From Chrysopogon serrulatus (Eukaryota; Streptophyta; Magnoliopsida; Poales; Poaceae): 64,000 bases of DNA. Position numbers and translations under genes: made by a program. Below the pieces are notes generated by a model. That model saw nothing but the letters and a program-made list of their open reading frames with translations, was not told the origin of the DNA and did not search any database. The first letter of the stretch is position 1, and the number at the start of each line of letters is the position of its first letter. The DNA lies in NCBI GenBank assembly GCA_015844335.1, contig JADLZL010005845.1, forward strand, positions 35,123 through 99,122. Direction: 5' to 3'. Positions 1-11,136 of this stretch are shown here, in pieces.

Positions 1-547
1 TCCAACCCCATCTTGGTTGGGACTTAAAAGCTTTGTCTTTTATTCTGCTATGTATGCAGTATAAGGATTTACTGGTTTAAGCTTTACGTGTGTGATTTAA
101 TTCTTATGCTTTCTCTTACCCAATTATGTTCATATTATGCAGCATAGATAATTGGATTCTGAACTTAAGAATGAACTAAACATTCTTAAAGTAAAGCTTA
201 AGTGCTAGGATAAGTAGTACACATTGCAGCTGAATGCTCTGGATCATCTGATTATGAGTTTATGTAAGATTATTTTTGGAAGTTGTGTGTTGCAAGCAAG
301 TTTGTGTCATGCCTTGCTAAATATTGCCATATTAGCCATGTTGGCACATAATTATAGTTTTAGGTGAAGGCTTGAATTCATTAGAATTTTATGTGAGCTG
401 ATGGGCCTTTTCCACATATATAATCATAAAATGAACTGTCAAATGATGTACTTCCTTTCAAGAATGCTTTTATCATGTGCAACAGTTCTGACTTCAAGCT
501 ATGTTGGCTTTTCTGCCACCTTTTTTTTTTTTTTTGAATATTGACAG
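1..547 (+). other. Intron of the nucleotide-sugar transporter gene (left part off-window)
   Basis: AT-rich sequence with no recognisable transporter exon. It ends in a pyrimidine tract and a TTGACAG acceptor immediately before the exon at 548. The earlier transmembrane exons of the transporter must lie left of the window, so this stretch is read as intron. Confidence 0.6.
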
Positions 548-2364
548 TGGGAAGCTCTTGCTCTATTGCTTATTGGAATCAGCATCAATCAACTCCGAAC
601 TGTACCCGCGGGCAATACAGCATTTGGTCTTCCTGTCACTGCTATTGCATACATATACACATTGATTTTTGTAAGTTGCTGCTAGGTCATCTGTTCTCAT
701 TTGCTTTTCCCTCATGTACACTTCTTTTATAAGTTCTATCGATCAAAAAGTAGATGTTCTACTTAAGTTACTTATATTTATTTACAACTCTGAATTGTAG
801 GTAACTGTTCCTTCAATGGCTTCTGTCTACAATGAATATGCCTTGAAAAGCCAATATGACACTAGCATTTATCTCCAGGTAAAGTGTTAGTTAGTTTACC
901 TTTGGCCTTGAGTTACTCTAGAGCTTTTAATGTCTAGTCTTCAATCAGAGATTTCATTTATTTTAGTTTTGTTTTTGTTTTCCAACTTCATATTGAAAGG
1001 ATTTGACTTGTCTTGCGATTTGTTTTACCATATTGCCCCTTGTTTCCTTTCATGATTTTTCCGTTTAATTGTAGAACTTGTTTCTATATGGATATGGAGC
1101 AATATTCAACTTCCTTGGCATTCTCGGGACTGCCTTATTCCAAGGTGTGCACCTTTATTTGAAGTCCAGTTTTATGTTGATAAATGATGCCATGATGGTA
1201 GCTGCATTTTTAGTGCACTAGGCCACTAGCTGTATTTATCTGTCCACACTCTAGATGACAATGAGAAAAATAATTTTGTATGGTGCTATCTTCACGCTTT
1301 TCAAGTTATATAACAAAAAAGGACAGGCATAATGAACTCCATAGCTTATAAAAGTGAAGGCTTGACCAGCTGACTGATTTTGTGTAGAATATTAAAAAAA
1401 TTAGAGTATTTACTAATGATAGGTATGCTGTCTGCCTTATGTTTATGATGATTACCTTGGCCTGTCTTTTTGCAGGGCCAGAGAGTTTTAATATTCTTCG
1501 AGGACATTCAAGGGCCACAATGTTTCTCATATGTAACAATGCTGCACAAGGCATTCTATCTTCATTCTTCTTTAAATATGCAGGTAATTGTGTTTCCCAT
1601 TTGCTCTTCATTATTAGTCAAGTTATCACATCTATTGTCTAACTGAGGTACACTACAGACACAATTTTGAAGAAGTATTCGTCAACTGTTGCCACAATAT
1701 TTACTGGCCTAGCTTCTGCTGCATTTTTGGGGCATACCTTGACCATTAATTTTCTCTTGGGCATATCAGTGGTGTTTATTTCAATGCACCAGGTAAACTG
1801 ACCTGTTCTATTTATTACTTGTTTTGTTGAACAACTTTTGTTGTATTTCATGTATCTTACTGTCATTTTGTCCTTAGTTCTTCTCTCCACTTGCTAAAGT
1901 CAAAGATGACAAACCAGCTGACTTAATAGAGTTGGAAGATACACAAAATCACCGGTATGTTTTTATCTCGCTTCAAATGGTATTAAAATATTTCTTCAAT
2001 ACTTGGTTTAGGTTTCACTTAGCAGTGACATTTGAAGAGTGCTGTTTTGCACTGCATCCATCATCCCTTCTAGGCTATTATAGCTTTGTCATGCGCTTTG
2101 GGATGCCGTTTAATGTTTTTATAGAAATAGCAAGCTGTTTATTAAGTTTCTTCTGACATGTGGCTTTATATTATGCTTATTTTCACAGGTCATCTGAGTC
2201 TTCTTTTGTAAATATGACTGCTGGTGCCGCTGATGATGTAAGTATCCCACTTTCCATTATAGAATAGATGTGTGTCATTTTAGAGGCTACGTCTAAGATG
2301 GGTTTCATTTCAGGCGAGCCATCGGATTGGAACTGATGAGAGGCAACCGCTGTTGCCTACATGA
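548..2364 (+). CDS. CMP-sialic acid/UDP-galactose transporter-like nucleotide-sugar transporter (3' exons)
   Basis: Eight exons join in one frame: 548-670, 801-878, 1075-1144, 1476-1583, 1659-1792, 1878-1954, 2189-2237 and 2314-2364. That is 690 nt, or 229 residues plus a TGA stop. All introns are GT-AG and phases agree across every junction. The product begins WEALALLLIGISINQLR and contains NEYALK, LRGHSRATM and NAAQGILSSFF, the pattern of plant Golgi/ER nucleotide-sugar transporters annotated as CMP-sialic acid or UDP-galactose transporters. Several hydrophobic membrane segments are followed by a polar cytosolic tail ending DERQPLLPT. Such proteins exchange nucleotide sugars for nucleoside monophosphates across the Golgi membrane. 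Substrate cannot be assigned, since plant CMP-sialic acid annotations are by homology only. The N-terminal half lies outside the window. No frame damage is visible, so this looks like a working gene. Confidence 0.9.
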
Positions 2365-2950
2365 AACAGTGTCTTGAGGTATATATATATACATAGATTC
2401 TTGTAGCCAGATTTCTGTGGTGTTTGGCCAATTGACGATTTTGACATGGTATGTAGTTTGCCAATTCAGTAAGGTGTATGATTATAGATAATTTACACAA
2501 TATAAACCAGAAAAGAGGACGTTTGCCTGATTTTTTAGTGGATATTTGTCCGTGACAGTTCATTTTCTAAAGCAATTCGAGAAAGCATCAAATAGATTGT
2601 TGCAAATTGATGGTAGAAGCACCAAATGCTGATTCATAGGGTCACATGTATGTTTCAAGATGAAAATAATCTGGTTAGCTGTGCCTAATACTATTAGCTC
2701 GGCATAGGTTGCCAGCTGTGGAGTTAAAATATAAGATTTTGGTTTTGACATGGGTTTTGTACTTCTATGTGCAATACACTAAGCTAGACAAGTTTCCTGG
2801 AATATTTATCTCTGTCAAGCAAATGAACGCCGGTTCTTTCTGTTCTGCAGGTAGGATAGAAGACGCTCTTTTTTGCCGTGTGAGCAGCAGATTTCATGTA
2901 GCATTGTGAGTTGAATAAACTATTGTACACTGTAAAGGCAAAAGAAAGAA
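2365..2950 (+). terminator. 3' UTR and poly(A) region of the transporter gene
   Basis: Sequence after the TGA has no coding signal. A canonical AATAAA lies at 2914-2919. A TCTGCAG/GTAGG junction near 2850 could mark a 3' UTR exon edge, but this is not certain. Confidence 0.5.
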
Positions 2951-3327
2951 AGAAGTACCAACGCGTTCTCCATTTTCTTTCATTTTTGGGATGAGGCGGG
3001 TGGCCGGCCATCAGTGGCCGTGGGAGTGACAAAGCAGCAATACATTTTGATAGGCATATAATTCAATAGGGATTCCAGATACGATACTTGTAACAAAAAA
3101 ATTTCCTGGAGCTGTATATGAACAACAGCGATGTGATAATTTTTTTTTTTTTGTAAGGAACCTTTTCTCTATAGTATTCATTAATTGTTTTTACTATTAC
3201 AACATTGTTACTGATTATTTGTATTAATACATTGTTTACTCTTTTTTTTCTCCAACCGTGTTCAGTATTTCTCTCCGGATATACTGTTGAAATGGAAAAC
3301 ATCCATGTAAGCTCTGAATTTCGATTT
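2951..3327. other. Intergenic, nothing recognised
   Basis: AT-rich sequence with a T-run near 3140. No gene, repeat or element was recognised. Confidence 0.4.
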
Positions 3328-3617
3328 TCACGGGAATTCCACCGGCGGTGGGGACGCCAAGCCTTTGTGTTGCGGTACAGCGAAGTCGGTCATGACGCTG
3401 TTTGCGTGCTGCGTCAGGTGAACGTGCACGCCGTCCTAGATAATGCGCTCGTCGGGCACCGACGTGCCTGCCGCTCGCCGCACATCAGTTGTACGCGCAC
3501 GCCTTCGTCCACGTCCCTTCGCCGAACCTGTCTTGCGTCTTGCCGGCGTCCCTCACCATCCGCACGACCACACGTACGCATAGAAGTAGTCTGTAGTCGG
3601 CGTAGGAGATGGTGGCT
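3328..3617 (-). pseudogene. GDSL lipase 3' fragment (GDSL-psi1, C-terminal part)
   Basis: The minus strand matches the last ~290 bp of the GDSL gene at 37861-39092, nearly base for base in blocks. It runs from ISYADYF through the DER-I--DGVH block to TQHANSVM and the terminal ASPPPVEFP. It has several indels, and a TAG replaces the Trp codon before DGVH, so it cannot encode the domain. Its missing 5' counterpart lies at 4500-4600 on the same strand, with unrelated sequence between. It is a relic of a duplicated GDSL gene. Confidence 0.8.
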
Positions 3618-3984
3618 GGTGGGTAGGAGCGCGTACATTTTTAGGAGCAAAACAGTAACACATCTGATGCTAGAATTTTTACCGAAGAAAGCTTTACACG
3701 TACATATTTAGGCTACTGTGAATTTATGGGGTTTAACTATACACCAAAACAGCATACACACATTTGAGTGCGGATTAAATTTCAGCATAAAAGCATATAT
3801 GCGTATTCCCATTATTTAGTTGCAGAGCTCAAAACAGTAAGAACTAGGTGATTTATTTTACTCTAATATAAAGTTCATGTTATCAGGAGTCTAAATAAAT
3901 TACTTTTACAATTTTTGGACACTTATAATTTTTTATTTTGAATTTAGAAGTTCTTAGCATTTTCAGAATCAGAATAATACGTAG
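3618..3984. other. AT-rich intergenic stretch
   Basis: No coding potential, RNA gene or element border was recognised. Confidence 0.4.
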
Positions 3985-4460
3985 AGGCAGCTGTCAATTT
4001 CACGAATAATTCCCTATTCTTCTATACATTCGCTTCACAGTATGAAGCACTACTACAAAAGAAACAAGCTTCGCAACCAGCACCCTGAAGTTTATTGTCT
4101 TTTAAACAAGAAAGTCCATGGAGGGAGCTGCTGTACGCGACGCACAGAGCAGCGGGCTGCGCGGCACTTGGTGGCTTTGCCGGCCGGTGGGGTCCTCGCC
4201 AGCGGCCATGGAACGGACAGGGGTCTAGGACAAGCGTGTGCGCATGATAGGGAGGTGACGGCGAGTCGTGCAGAGCACCGTGGCATGGCTAGCCACGGTG
4301 GCGGCCATGGCCAAGCAGTTCACCGCGGTGGCGCAGGCGTTCCGGTGAACTAGGGGCGTTGGCACCGCCGCGTCACGTCATCTCCGGTGAGGTCTCTGGC
4401 CAAACCAAGGCGAGCATCGGCACCGGAACATCTAGAGAAGCCAAACTGTACAATGAATTG
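3985..4460 (-). repeat. Duplicated segment of unknown nature, copy 1 (paired with 27470-28050)
   Basis: This segment is repeated next to the other GDSL 5' fragment, at 27470-28050. Shared landmarks are the CACGAATAA block, TATGAAGCAC, the GGAGGGAGCTGCTGTAC block and the ACGTCATCTCCG block. The minus strand of both copies has a short open frame ending -TPPAGKATKCRAAR- (63 residues here). I do not recognise the protein. Conservation of a frame in only two copies is weak evidence of coding. It lies between the two halves of GDSL-psi1, where the middle of the lipase gene should be. Confidence 0.5.
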
Positions 4461-4499
4461 AGCTAAAACGAAGGATCAAGATTCACCCCCAAAAGGCAG

Positions 4500-4600
4500 G
4501 TTTTGTGGTGTTCTGCAGCATGCCGACGGCGGCGCCGCCTTCGCGGATTCGGTTCGCTGTCACGCTGTGTCCGACAGGGAGTCGCCGAAGACGATCGCGA
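4500..4600 (-). pseudogene. GDSL lipase 5' fragment (GDSL-psi1, catalytic serine region)
   Basis: Read on the minus strand, this matches the start of the GDSL domain: TTCGGCGACTCCCTGTCGG (block I, FGDSLS) followed by a damaged equivalent of the GATGMLQ segment. Small insertions break the frame. It is the 5' part of the relic whose 3' part lies at 3328-3617. Immediately to the right begins the 5' flank of GTL-1, as at the 28108-28296 copy. Confidence 0.75.
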
Positions 4601-4988
4601 GCCTTTCGGAGTCAATTACAATGCTTATTTTTCCTCTCCGACACCAAGATGCTTTAAGTTTCCTACTAATTCTTCGGCCGTTCGGCGATCAAACGAGTCC
4701 GACTCGAATTCCCGGCGATCCAACATGTCGCAAGCATTTAATTCCGGCGAACCGACTGAGAAACGGAGCCGCAGTCGATTCAGAAGCTTCTTGTTCGTCT
4801 CCGACTCGACTTCAAGTATCCTCTCCTGCGATCCTATGCCGACTCGGATTGCCCGGCCCTAAATATCCTCTCCATCCTTCTCGGTCCAATCCAACATACA
4901 TCATCCACAGCTTTCTCTCCATCCACAGCTAAGATTTTCCACCGGCTAGCTAGCGCCTGCAGCCCGGTTGCTTGCTTTACGGCGGATC

Positions 4989-5840
4989 ATGTTCGGCCCT
5001 GCGCCTGCCGCTCTCCCCTGCGCCGGCGGCGTCCCTCGTCGCGCCGCAACCGGAACTGCCTCTGACGCCAAGGGACGCGCGTCCGGGAAGAAACGTCCGA
5101 GTGTCACGCCCGCACGAGGCTCGTCGGCTTGCCTCACCAAGATGGCCCGTAACCGCAACAGCGTCGTGACCGCCGCCGGCATGGAGATCTTGACCGTCGA
5201 CGGCAAGACTTCATCCAAGGAGCTCCTACAGAAGCACCTGGCGTCCGAGCTCCATGCCATGCGCGGTATCTTAAAGAAAGCAGAGCTGATGTCCCGGCGT
5301 GGGGCATCCATGGGCGGCGCACCAACTCCAACTGCCGGCAACAAAGATCGGTTCTTGGACTCCAAGCAGCGACAGAAGCCAATCGAGGATGGTGAACGCA
5401 ATGCGCCTTCAGCGAAGAGGATGAAGATTTCAACTCCGGTGGAGCAGAAGCAGAAGCAAATGCCGGCGCTCGAGCTGAAGACCAAGCTGGACAAGTTCGC
5501 CGAGGAGCGCAAGGACGAGAAGATCGCCGAGGAGCGCAAGAACGAGAAGCTCGTTCGGAACCAGGACGAAGAGTACGCCGACATCAGTGGTGGCCTGCTC
5601 GCCATCATCAAAACCGGCAACGAGTGTGTTTACCGCCCAGCTCAAGTTCAGAGTGGTGAGGCAAAGAAGGTCCAAGACGTCCAGCGTGCCACGCCCATGG
5701 CTGTCGACATGCGCGATCTGATCTACAAGGCGAACGTTCGCCGGAAGCAGTTGGAGATGGAGAGGGCGGCGCTTCCCGACCAGAGCATCCACCGGCGGGA
5801 GCTGCAGCGTCTCTGCATCGCGAGGCCGACGCGTAGGTAG
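4989..5840 (+). CDS. GTL-1: intronless GTE-like protein, C-terminally truncated
   Basis: 283 residues. The start is the ATG in the GGATCATGTTC context shared by all four copies. Order: Arg/Ala-rich N-terminus; NSVVTAAGME; a Leu-rich ELLQK-LASELHAMRG--KKAEL segment; a basic stretch with KRMKIST; a KDEK-rich charged repeat (about two 9-residue units); DEEYADISGG; VDMRDLIYKANVRR; and a C-terminal ERAALPDQSIHRRELQRL block. Compared with GTL-4, about 45 bp before the end are missing, which removes EYGRPSVMRQIGLVLKADA and leaves RPTRR. From memory, the overall plan resembles grass GTE (bromodomain/NET) regulators without the bromodomain; that assignment is inference. It may be non-functional because the conserved tail is lost. 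Confidence 0.6.
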   Translation: MFGPAPAALPCAGGVPRRAATGTASDAKGRASGKKRPSVTPARGSSACLTKMARNRNSVVTAAGMEILTVDGKTSSKELLQKHLASELHAMRGILKKAELMSRRGASMGGAPTPTAGNKDRFLDSKQRQKPIEDGERNAPSAKRMKISTPVEQKQKQMPALELKTKLDKFAEERKDEKIAEERKNEKLVRNQDEEYADISGGLLAIIKTGNECVYRPAQVQSGEAKKVQDVQRATPMAVDMRDLIYKANVRRKQLEMERAALPDQSIHRRELQRLCIARPTRR

Positions 5841-6574
5841 CGCGCAGCGAGCAGAAGCAGGAGCACGGCAGCTGTAGATTGCATTTTTTTTTTTTTTTTT
5901 GAAAGATCGGCAGCTGTACGTTGTAGACCATAGAGAGTGGAATCCTGTGCTCGGTAGTTATGTTGGACCTGTCTTTGATGTTTTTTGTGTGCCATGTAAT
6001 GATGCAACGATGAATAGAAAATCTGCTGTCAGGCAATGTGCTTAAGCACTGACCATGGCAGTTACTTGTTTCTTAACTGAATATGCATAGTTTCTTTTCT
6101 TTAGTTGTGGGCAAATTTGGATGCAGCGGTTAGACTTTAAGAGCACAGGGGGATGATTGCTTTCAATTCACTATAAAGTGATGCTAGAATTACAGAAGTT
6201 TACACAGAATTATTCAGACCAAAGTTCACACAGCCACAAAGGATTCACTAGGCAACTTTGTCAGCTAACAGACTACTGACATGCAACGAACCACAACAAC
6301 CAGTATGCTCTATTCACAGGTTCAGCCAAATAGATCGGCACGCACTTGAGCACGCCTGCACGAGTAACACAAGAATGTCAAAGACAGCGAGGAACCCTCC
6401 TGTCTGCCCAAACCTGGAAGGCTGGAATACCGTATAACAGGTTGTTATGTATCACTGCAGATCGGCTATGCCTGACTACAACAACTGCCGTCCGATGCTA
6501 AGGGAGAAACGTAGGGCTACGACAGTTGCTTCATCTCCACAAACACAATGTGGAACATGAATAAAATCATGCAT
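5841..6574. other. 3' flank of GTL-1 and spacer shared with the other units
   Basis: This contains the GTL-1 3' UTR and spacer. Equivalent sequence follows GTL-2 (24852-25640), GTL-3 (29555-30420) and GTL-4 (34224-35060), with shared blocks such as GCAAATTTGGATGCAGC and ATTGCTTTCAATTCACT. No gene was recognised. Confidence 0.6.
5872..5913. repeat. T-tract flanked by a direct repeat in the GTL 3' UTR
   Basis: GGCAGCTGTA occurs on both sides of GATTGCA-T(n)-GAAAGATC. The same structure is in all four GTL 3' UTRs (near 24880-24930, 29580-29612 and 34255-34303) with different T-run lengths. It looks like a very short minus-strand poly(A) tail with a target duplication, inserted before the gene was duplicated. 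Confidence 0.45.
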
Positions 6575-6661
6575 ATTTTCCTATTTTTTTTTTTTTTGAA
6601 AGATCCGGTTTCCCGGCTTTGATTGATTTATCATAAGTAGTGCGAACCAGGCCTAAGCACA
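6575..6661 (-). mobile_element. Minimal L1 3' tail insertion (~85 bp)
   Basis: A T-run is followed by GAAAGATCCGGTTTCCCGGC and TTTGATTGATT, the reverse complement of a plant L1 3' end. The paralogous spacer near 25553 reads straight from GCATATTT into CACTATTAAAGG without it, giving an empty site. GCATATTT/GCACATTT is the likely target duplication. Confidence 0.65.
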
Positions 6662-7595
6662 TTTCACTATTAAAGGTAAATTCATGTTTGAAGTTCGTAC
6701 ACTAACAACAGACCTAAGTAGCTTCTAATGAACATTCAGGCAGTAGAGGCAAAAGGCAGCTCACGTTCCAGTGTTCCGTGAGGTCAGTCTCTGTAATCCT
6801 CGCTGCAAGCTGACTCTGAACAAACATACAAAGGCTCATATCATAATTCTAATGACTCATTCAGTCTTGTCCTGTCATTCTATCATGGCGTCAACTTTCT
6901 TCTTGGTGTCCTGTCAGTTTACCATAGCGTCACTTTCTCCTTGGCAGGTGGCTTTGTATTTTTGGGTTTTTTACTGCCTGCAGAGTGAATTTTTTTCCCG
7001 AGAGCGGGCAGAACTGTTAACCTGATCGAGGGCACCCAACAAAAAGATGGAAAGTACTAAACAGCCAAAGGTTGTGCGACTAAAGTGCTGTGCAACAGAC
7101 TGCCTAAGCAACTGAAGCCTGCGTCCATCCATTCTTCCCCAAGCTTCAGAATGTCCTTGAGGACAGTAGCCGGTTGATTGACCACCGCTCTGAAAACCTG
7201 GCCATTCCTCTCCTTCCAAATGCACCAAGAGACTAAGAGGACGAGGGAGTCGAAGCCAATACGTGCAGCGGAATCAAACGAGCTAACTTGCGCTAGCCAC
7301 CAATCAACCAACTTTCATCAGGGCCTGGGCTCAGAGAGTGCGGACCGACCACCTGCAGGGACCGGAACCAAACCTCCCTGCTGAACACACATCCTTTTTT
7401 TCGAAATCATGCGCTGCACGTGCTTCATTAAGGGAATTTAGAGTTTTTGAAGAAATACAAGGTCTCTGTCCCACGGCGAGGTGTCATGGGTTGCAGAGTA
7501 GCACAAGAACACAAAGATCGCCGGCTCGACGGCGCAGCTGAAAGGAGTACTTAGAAGAAAACTACTTGCGCAACCGAGGGCCCAAGGGGCAGCAG

Positions 7596-10500
7596 CTAAG
7601 CGGTTACCACAAAAATAGTGGCCAGGCACCTGAACCCCGCATTGGTGCAGGCGATCACCTTCTCCTTGATCGCGGAGGCAACCTGAGCTGTCGTCATAGC
7701 CCGATTGTCGAAGGTCCTCCGGTTCCTTTCCTTCCAGATGATCCAGGATGTCAGAAGCACGACGGAGTCGAAGGCCCGTCGGAGTTCAGGCGGCAAGAAG
7801 TGGCGCGCCCAGAGCCACCAGGCGTCGAGGGGGAGCTGGCCATCCGGGGCGAGGTGCTGGAGGGCGAGCGGTGCGAGTAGACGCGTCCAGACCTCGCGGG
7901 TGAAGGAGCAGTTGGCAAGCAGGTGGTCCGTCGTTTCGTCCTCTTGGTCGCAGAGCGCGCAGAGAGCGTCGGGCTGCAAACCGTGACGCATACGACGTTC
8001 CGCAGTCCAGAGGCGCCTGTGTAAAGCAAGCCAAAAGAAGAACTTCACCTTGGGAGGAACAGCTGCGCGCCAAATGAGCTTTGCACCCGGAAGTATCGTC
8101 CTGCCGACAAAGAACGCTGCGTAGGCCGAAGCAGAGGAGTATTCCCCATTGGCAGCCATTTCCAGATGAAACGGTCTGGGGTGTGAGGCTGCAGCACGAC
8201 GCCGAGGAGCGTGTCCTAGAGATGGAGGTACTCCATGAGCACAGCCACGGTCGGCGCCCCGGAGATGTCCCCAGCCCAACGGTTATCTTGGAGCGCGTCG
8301 CGGACTGTCCTGGAACGTCTGCGCCGCGCGACCGCCGCGAACAGATGCAGCGCCGAATGACACAGGGGCCCATCAGGAAGCCAGCAATCTGTCCAAAACC
8401 TGGCGGAGGTGCTGTCACCAATTCGAACGCGAACCGAAGCCCCGAACATGGCATGGACCAGCCGTTCCGGCCTGGAGGGGAGCATGGACCATACGCCGTC
8501 CAGCCTGGCGCGGCGCAGCCATTCCCAACGGAGGCGAAGCGCGAATCCTTGCACCCTGAGGTCCGGGAGACCGAGGCCAACAATGGCCCGGGGTGAGCAA
8601 ACAGTGGTCCAAGCCAGCTTACATTTCCCCCCGAAACTGACTCGGAGCCAGCCCAAAGAAAGGCTCCGCGCCTCTTGTCGATCGCCGCGATCGCCCAGGA
8701 GGAGAGGCTGCAGCAAATGGATACATGCACCGGGATGGGCGACAAAGTGGTGCGAGTCGGCGTAGCTCGGCCCGGCCGTGGTCGGGAGACCTGCTTTCGG
8801 TGGGTATCCGGGCGGCGACCTTGTCCACCAACTCCCGCTCATGCGCGGCTCGGGGAGGCAGTTGACAATGGAGCTCGAGGTACTTGGTTGGGAACTCCGA
8901 GCGGTGCACGGAACACGGCCAGGACTGCCTCAACCATGTCGGGTGAGCAACGAATGGGGGTAATTGCACATTTGTCCAGGTTGCATGCCAAACCCGAGGC
9001 TCTAGAGAAGAGCTGAAGGATGTCACGTATGCATAAGAAGTCTCTCGGCGCCGGTGTTAAGAAAACAACAAGGTCATCGGCATAAACCGATGCCCGGTGC
9101 TTGATGTTGTGCGGTAGCGTCCCTAGGTCGTGCCTGCGGTCAGCCTCGGCAATCAAGGCGTTGAGGACGTCCATCACAATGACAAACAGAAGCGGTGAAA
9201 GCGGGTCCCCCTGGCGAAGGCCGCGCGCGTGGCAGATGCGCCTCGCCGGCCTGCCATTGACGAGCACTCTGGTGCTGGCGGTGCCCAGGAGAGCCGACAG
9301 CCAGTCACGCCAACGCCGCGGAAACCCCAGGTGCTCAAGAACGTCCAGAAGGAAAGGCCATGCAACGGAGTCAAAGGCCTTGGCCAGGTCTACCTTTAGC
9401 AGCACTGCCGGCAGTCGCCTGGCATGGAGGAACCGGCACGTCAGTTGGACCGCATGGAAGTTCTCGTGTATCGGCGTCCCTTTATGAAGGCCGCTCGTTC
9501 GAGCGGACCAGCCGTGGCATGAACGGTGCTAGCCGTAGTGCAAGTCCCTTGGCAATGAGCTTGCCAACCGAGTGTATCAAGGCGATGAGTCGGTAATCCT
9601 TCAAGCTAACGCGTGGTGATGCCGTTTTGTGTAATAGCACCATCGTTGCCTCGTTCACAGTGGAGGCTTCGCGTGTCAAGCTCCCTGCAATGCCTCAAAC
9701 ACCCGGAAGACATCCCCGCCAATGACGCCCCAAACGGCCCGGTAGAAGACTCTCGGGGAAGCCGTCAGGGCCCGGCGCCTGTCCGTAGCGGTCTCGCGGA
9801 CGATCCGGAGGACCTCATCAGGAGAGAAGGGATCAGCTAGCGAAGCCGAGGTCGAGGTTCGGGAGGTCGAGGCGTGCTGTGTCAATGCGGTGTTCCCTTG
9901 CGAATGGCTTGCCGAGGAGATCATTGTAGTAATCAAACACGATCCGGGCCATTTCCCCATCCTCTCGTGAACGTGAGCCCGTTGTGGCCAATAGCGAAAA
10001 GGTAGTTCTTGCGTCGTCGGTGACATGCCTAGAGGTGGAAGTATCTGGTGCATGCATCACCCTCGGCCAGCAATGCGATCACGCCTATTTGTCCCGGCCA
10101 TGGTGCGTTCAAGGAGGCCGGGCCGAGAACGTTGGCCTTGAGGTCACGCCTCGGTTCTAGTTCGCCCGCCGATAGCCGCCTAGTCTCCCGGGCAGATCAA
10201 ATTCATAGATGACGACCCTCGCCCGGGGCGAGCTGTAGACGGATATCCCCACGCGTGTGGCGCGCCCGCCTCTTCGCCACGGCCCGAGCGCGGCTTGTGG
10301 TCGAGACGTCGGCATGCGTTCAGGTCCCCCCACCGCGTTCGTGTGACGGAGACCACCTCGAGGAAGCCATCAATCTTGGTCAAGAAGCTGTCAAAAACGG
10401 AAGCGTGGTGTTGCCCATGGCTCCGTGTTTAGCACCAGCTAGGCGGCCGGCGCATGGTCGGAGCTTGATCGGACGAGAGGCAACGCAGCTGGTGGCAGGG

Positions 10501-11136
10501 GAACAGTTGCATCCAGTCGATCGAGCCGAAGACCCTGTCGAGGCGTTCGAGGGTTGGGTTATCCCGGCCGTTGGACCAAGTGTAAAGCTGACCGGACAGG
10601 TGAACCTCGGCCAACTGCAGGTCATCCAGGAACCTCTAGAAACGGCGCATGGCGCCCCGGTGTAACCTGCCGTTGTTCTTGTCGGACGCAAGGTAGATCA
10701 TGTTAAAATCTCCGCAAATGAGCCACGATCCGTGACAGTCCGCACGCATGTCGCGCAGTTCCTGGAGGAACATTGGCTTGTCGCCGTCTTCAGTCGGGCC
10801 GTAAACAGTTGTGAGCCACCAAGGGCCAGGCTAGCAGCGGCGCCGACGCAGCGTGATGGAAAAACGGCGTATGGAGACATGGGGACGTTGCCTGCAGGTC
10901 GTGGCGTGATGACAAGACAAAGCACCTCCGGCCACACCGGAGGCCGGGAAGAAGACATAATCGAAATCAACTCCCGTTACATCACAGTTCATGGATACAG
11001 AGAAGTCCTCAACCTTTGATTCCTGGAGGCAGACGATGGAGGCACGATGTTGGGCGACGATGTCCCGGATGACACTACGCCTGGCACGGTTGTTGAGGCC
11101 GCGCACATTCCAGATTAGCATTTGGTTTGCACTCAT
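7596..11136 (-). pseudogene. L1-a ORF2 (endonuclease / reverse transcriptase, frame-damaged)
   Basis: It starts at 11136 with MSANQMLIWNVRGLNNRARR. SIVCLQESK completes the apurinic-endonuclease-type N-terminal motifs. Reverse-transcriptase blocks follow: LLKVDLAKAFDSV, GLRQGDPLSPLLF and the catalytic YADDLVVFLTPAP near 9050. The C-terminal zinc-binding region is CALCDQEDETTDHLL-C--F-REVW, then FDSVVLLTSWIIWKERN, ending at 7596. The reading frame changes at least six times, so no full protein is made. Confidence 0.8.
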
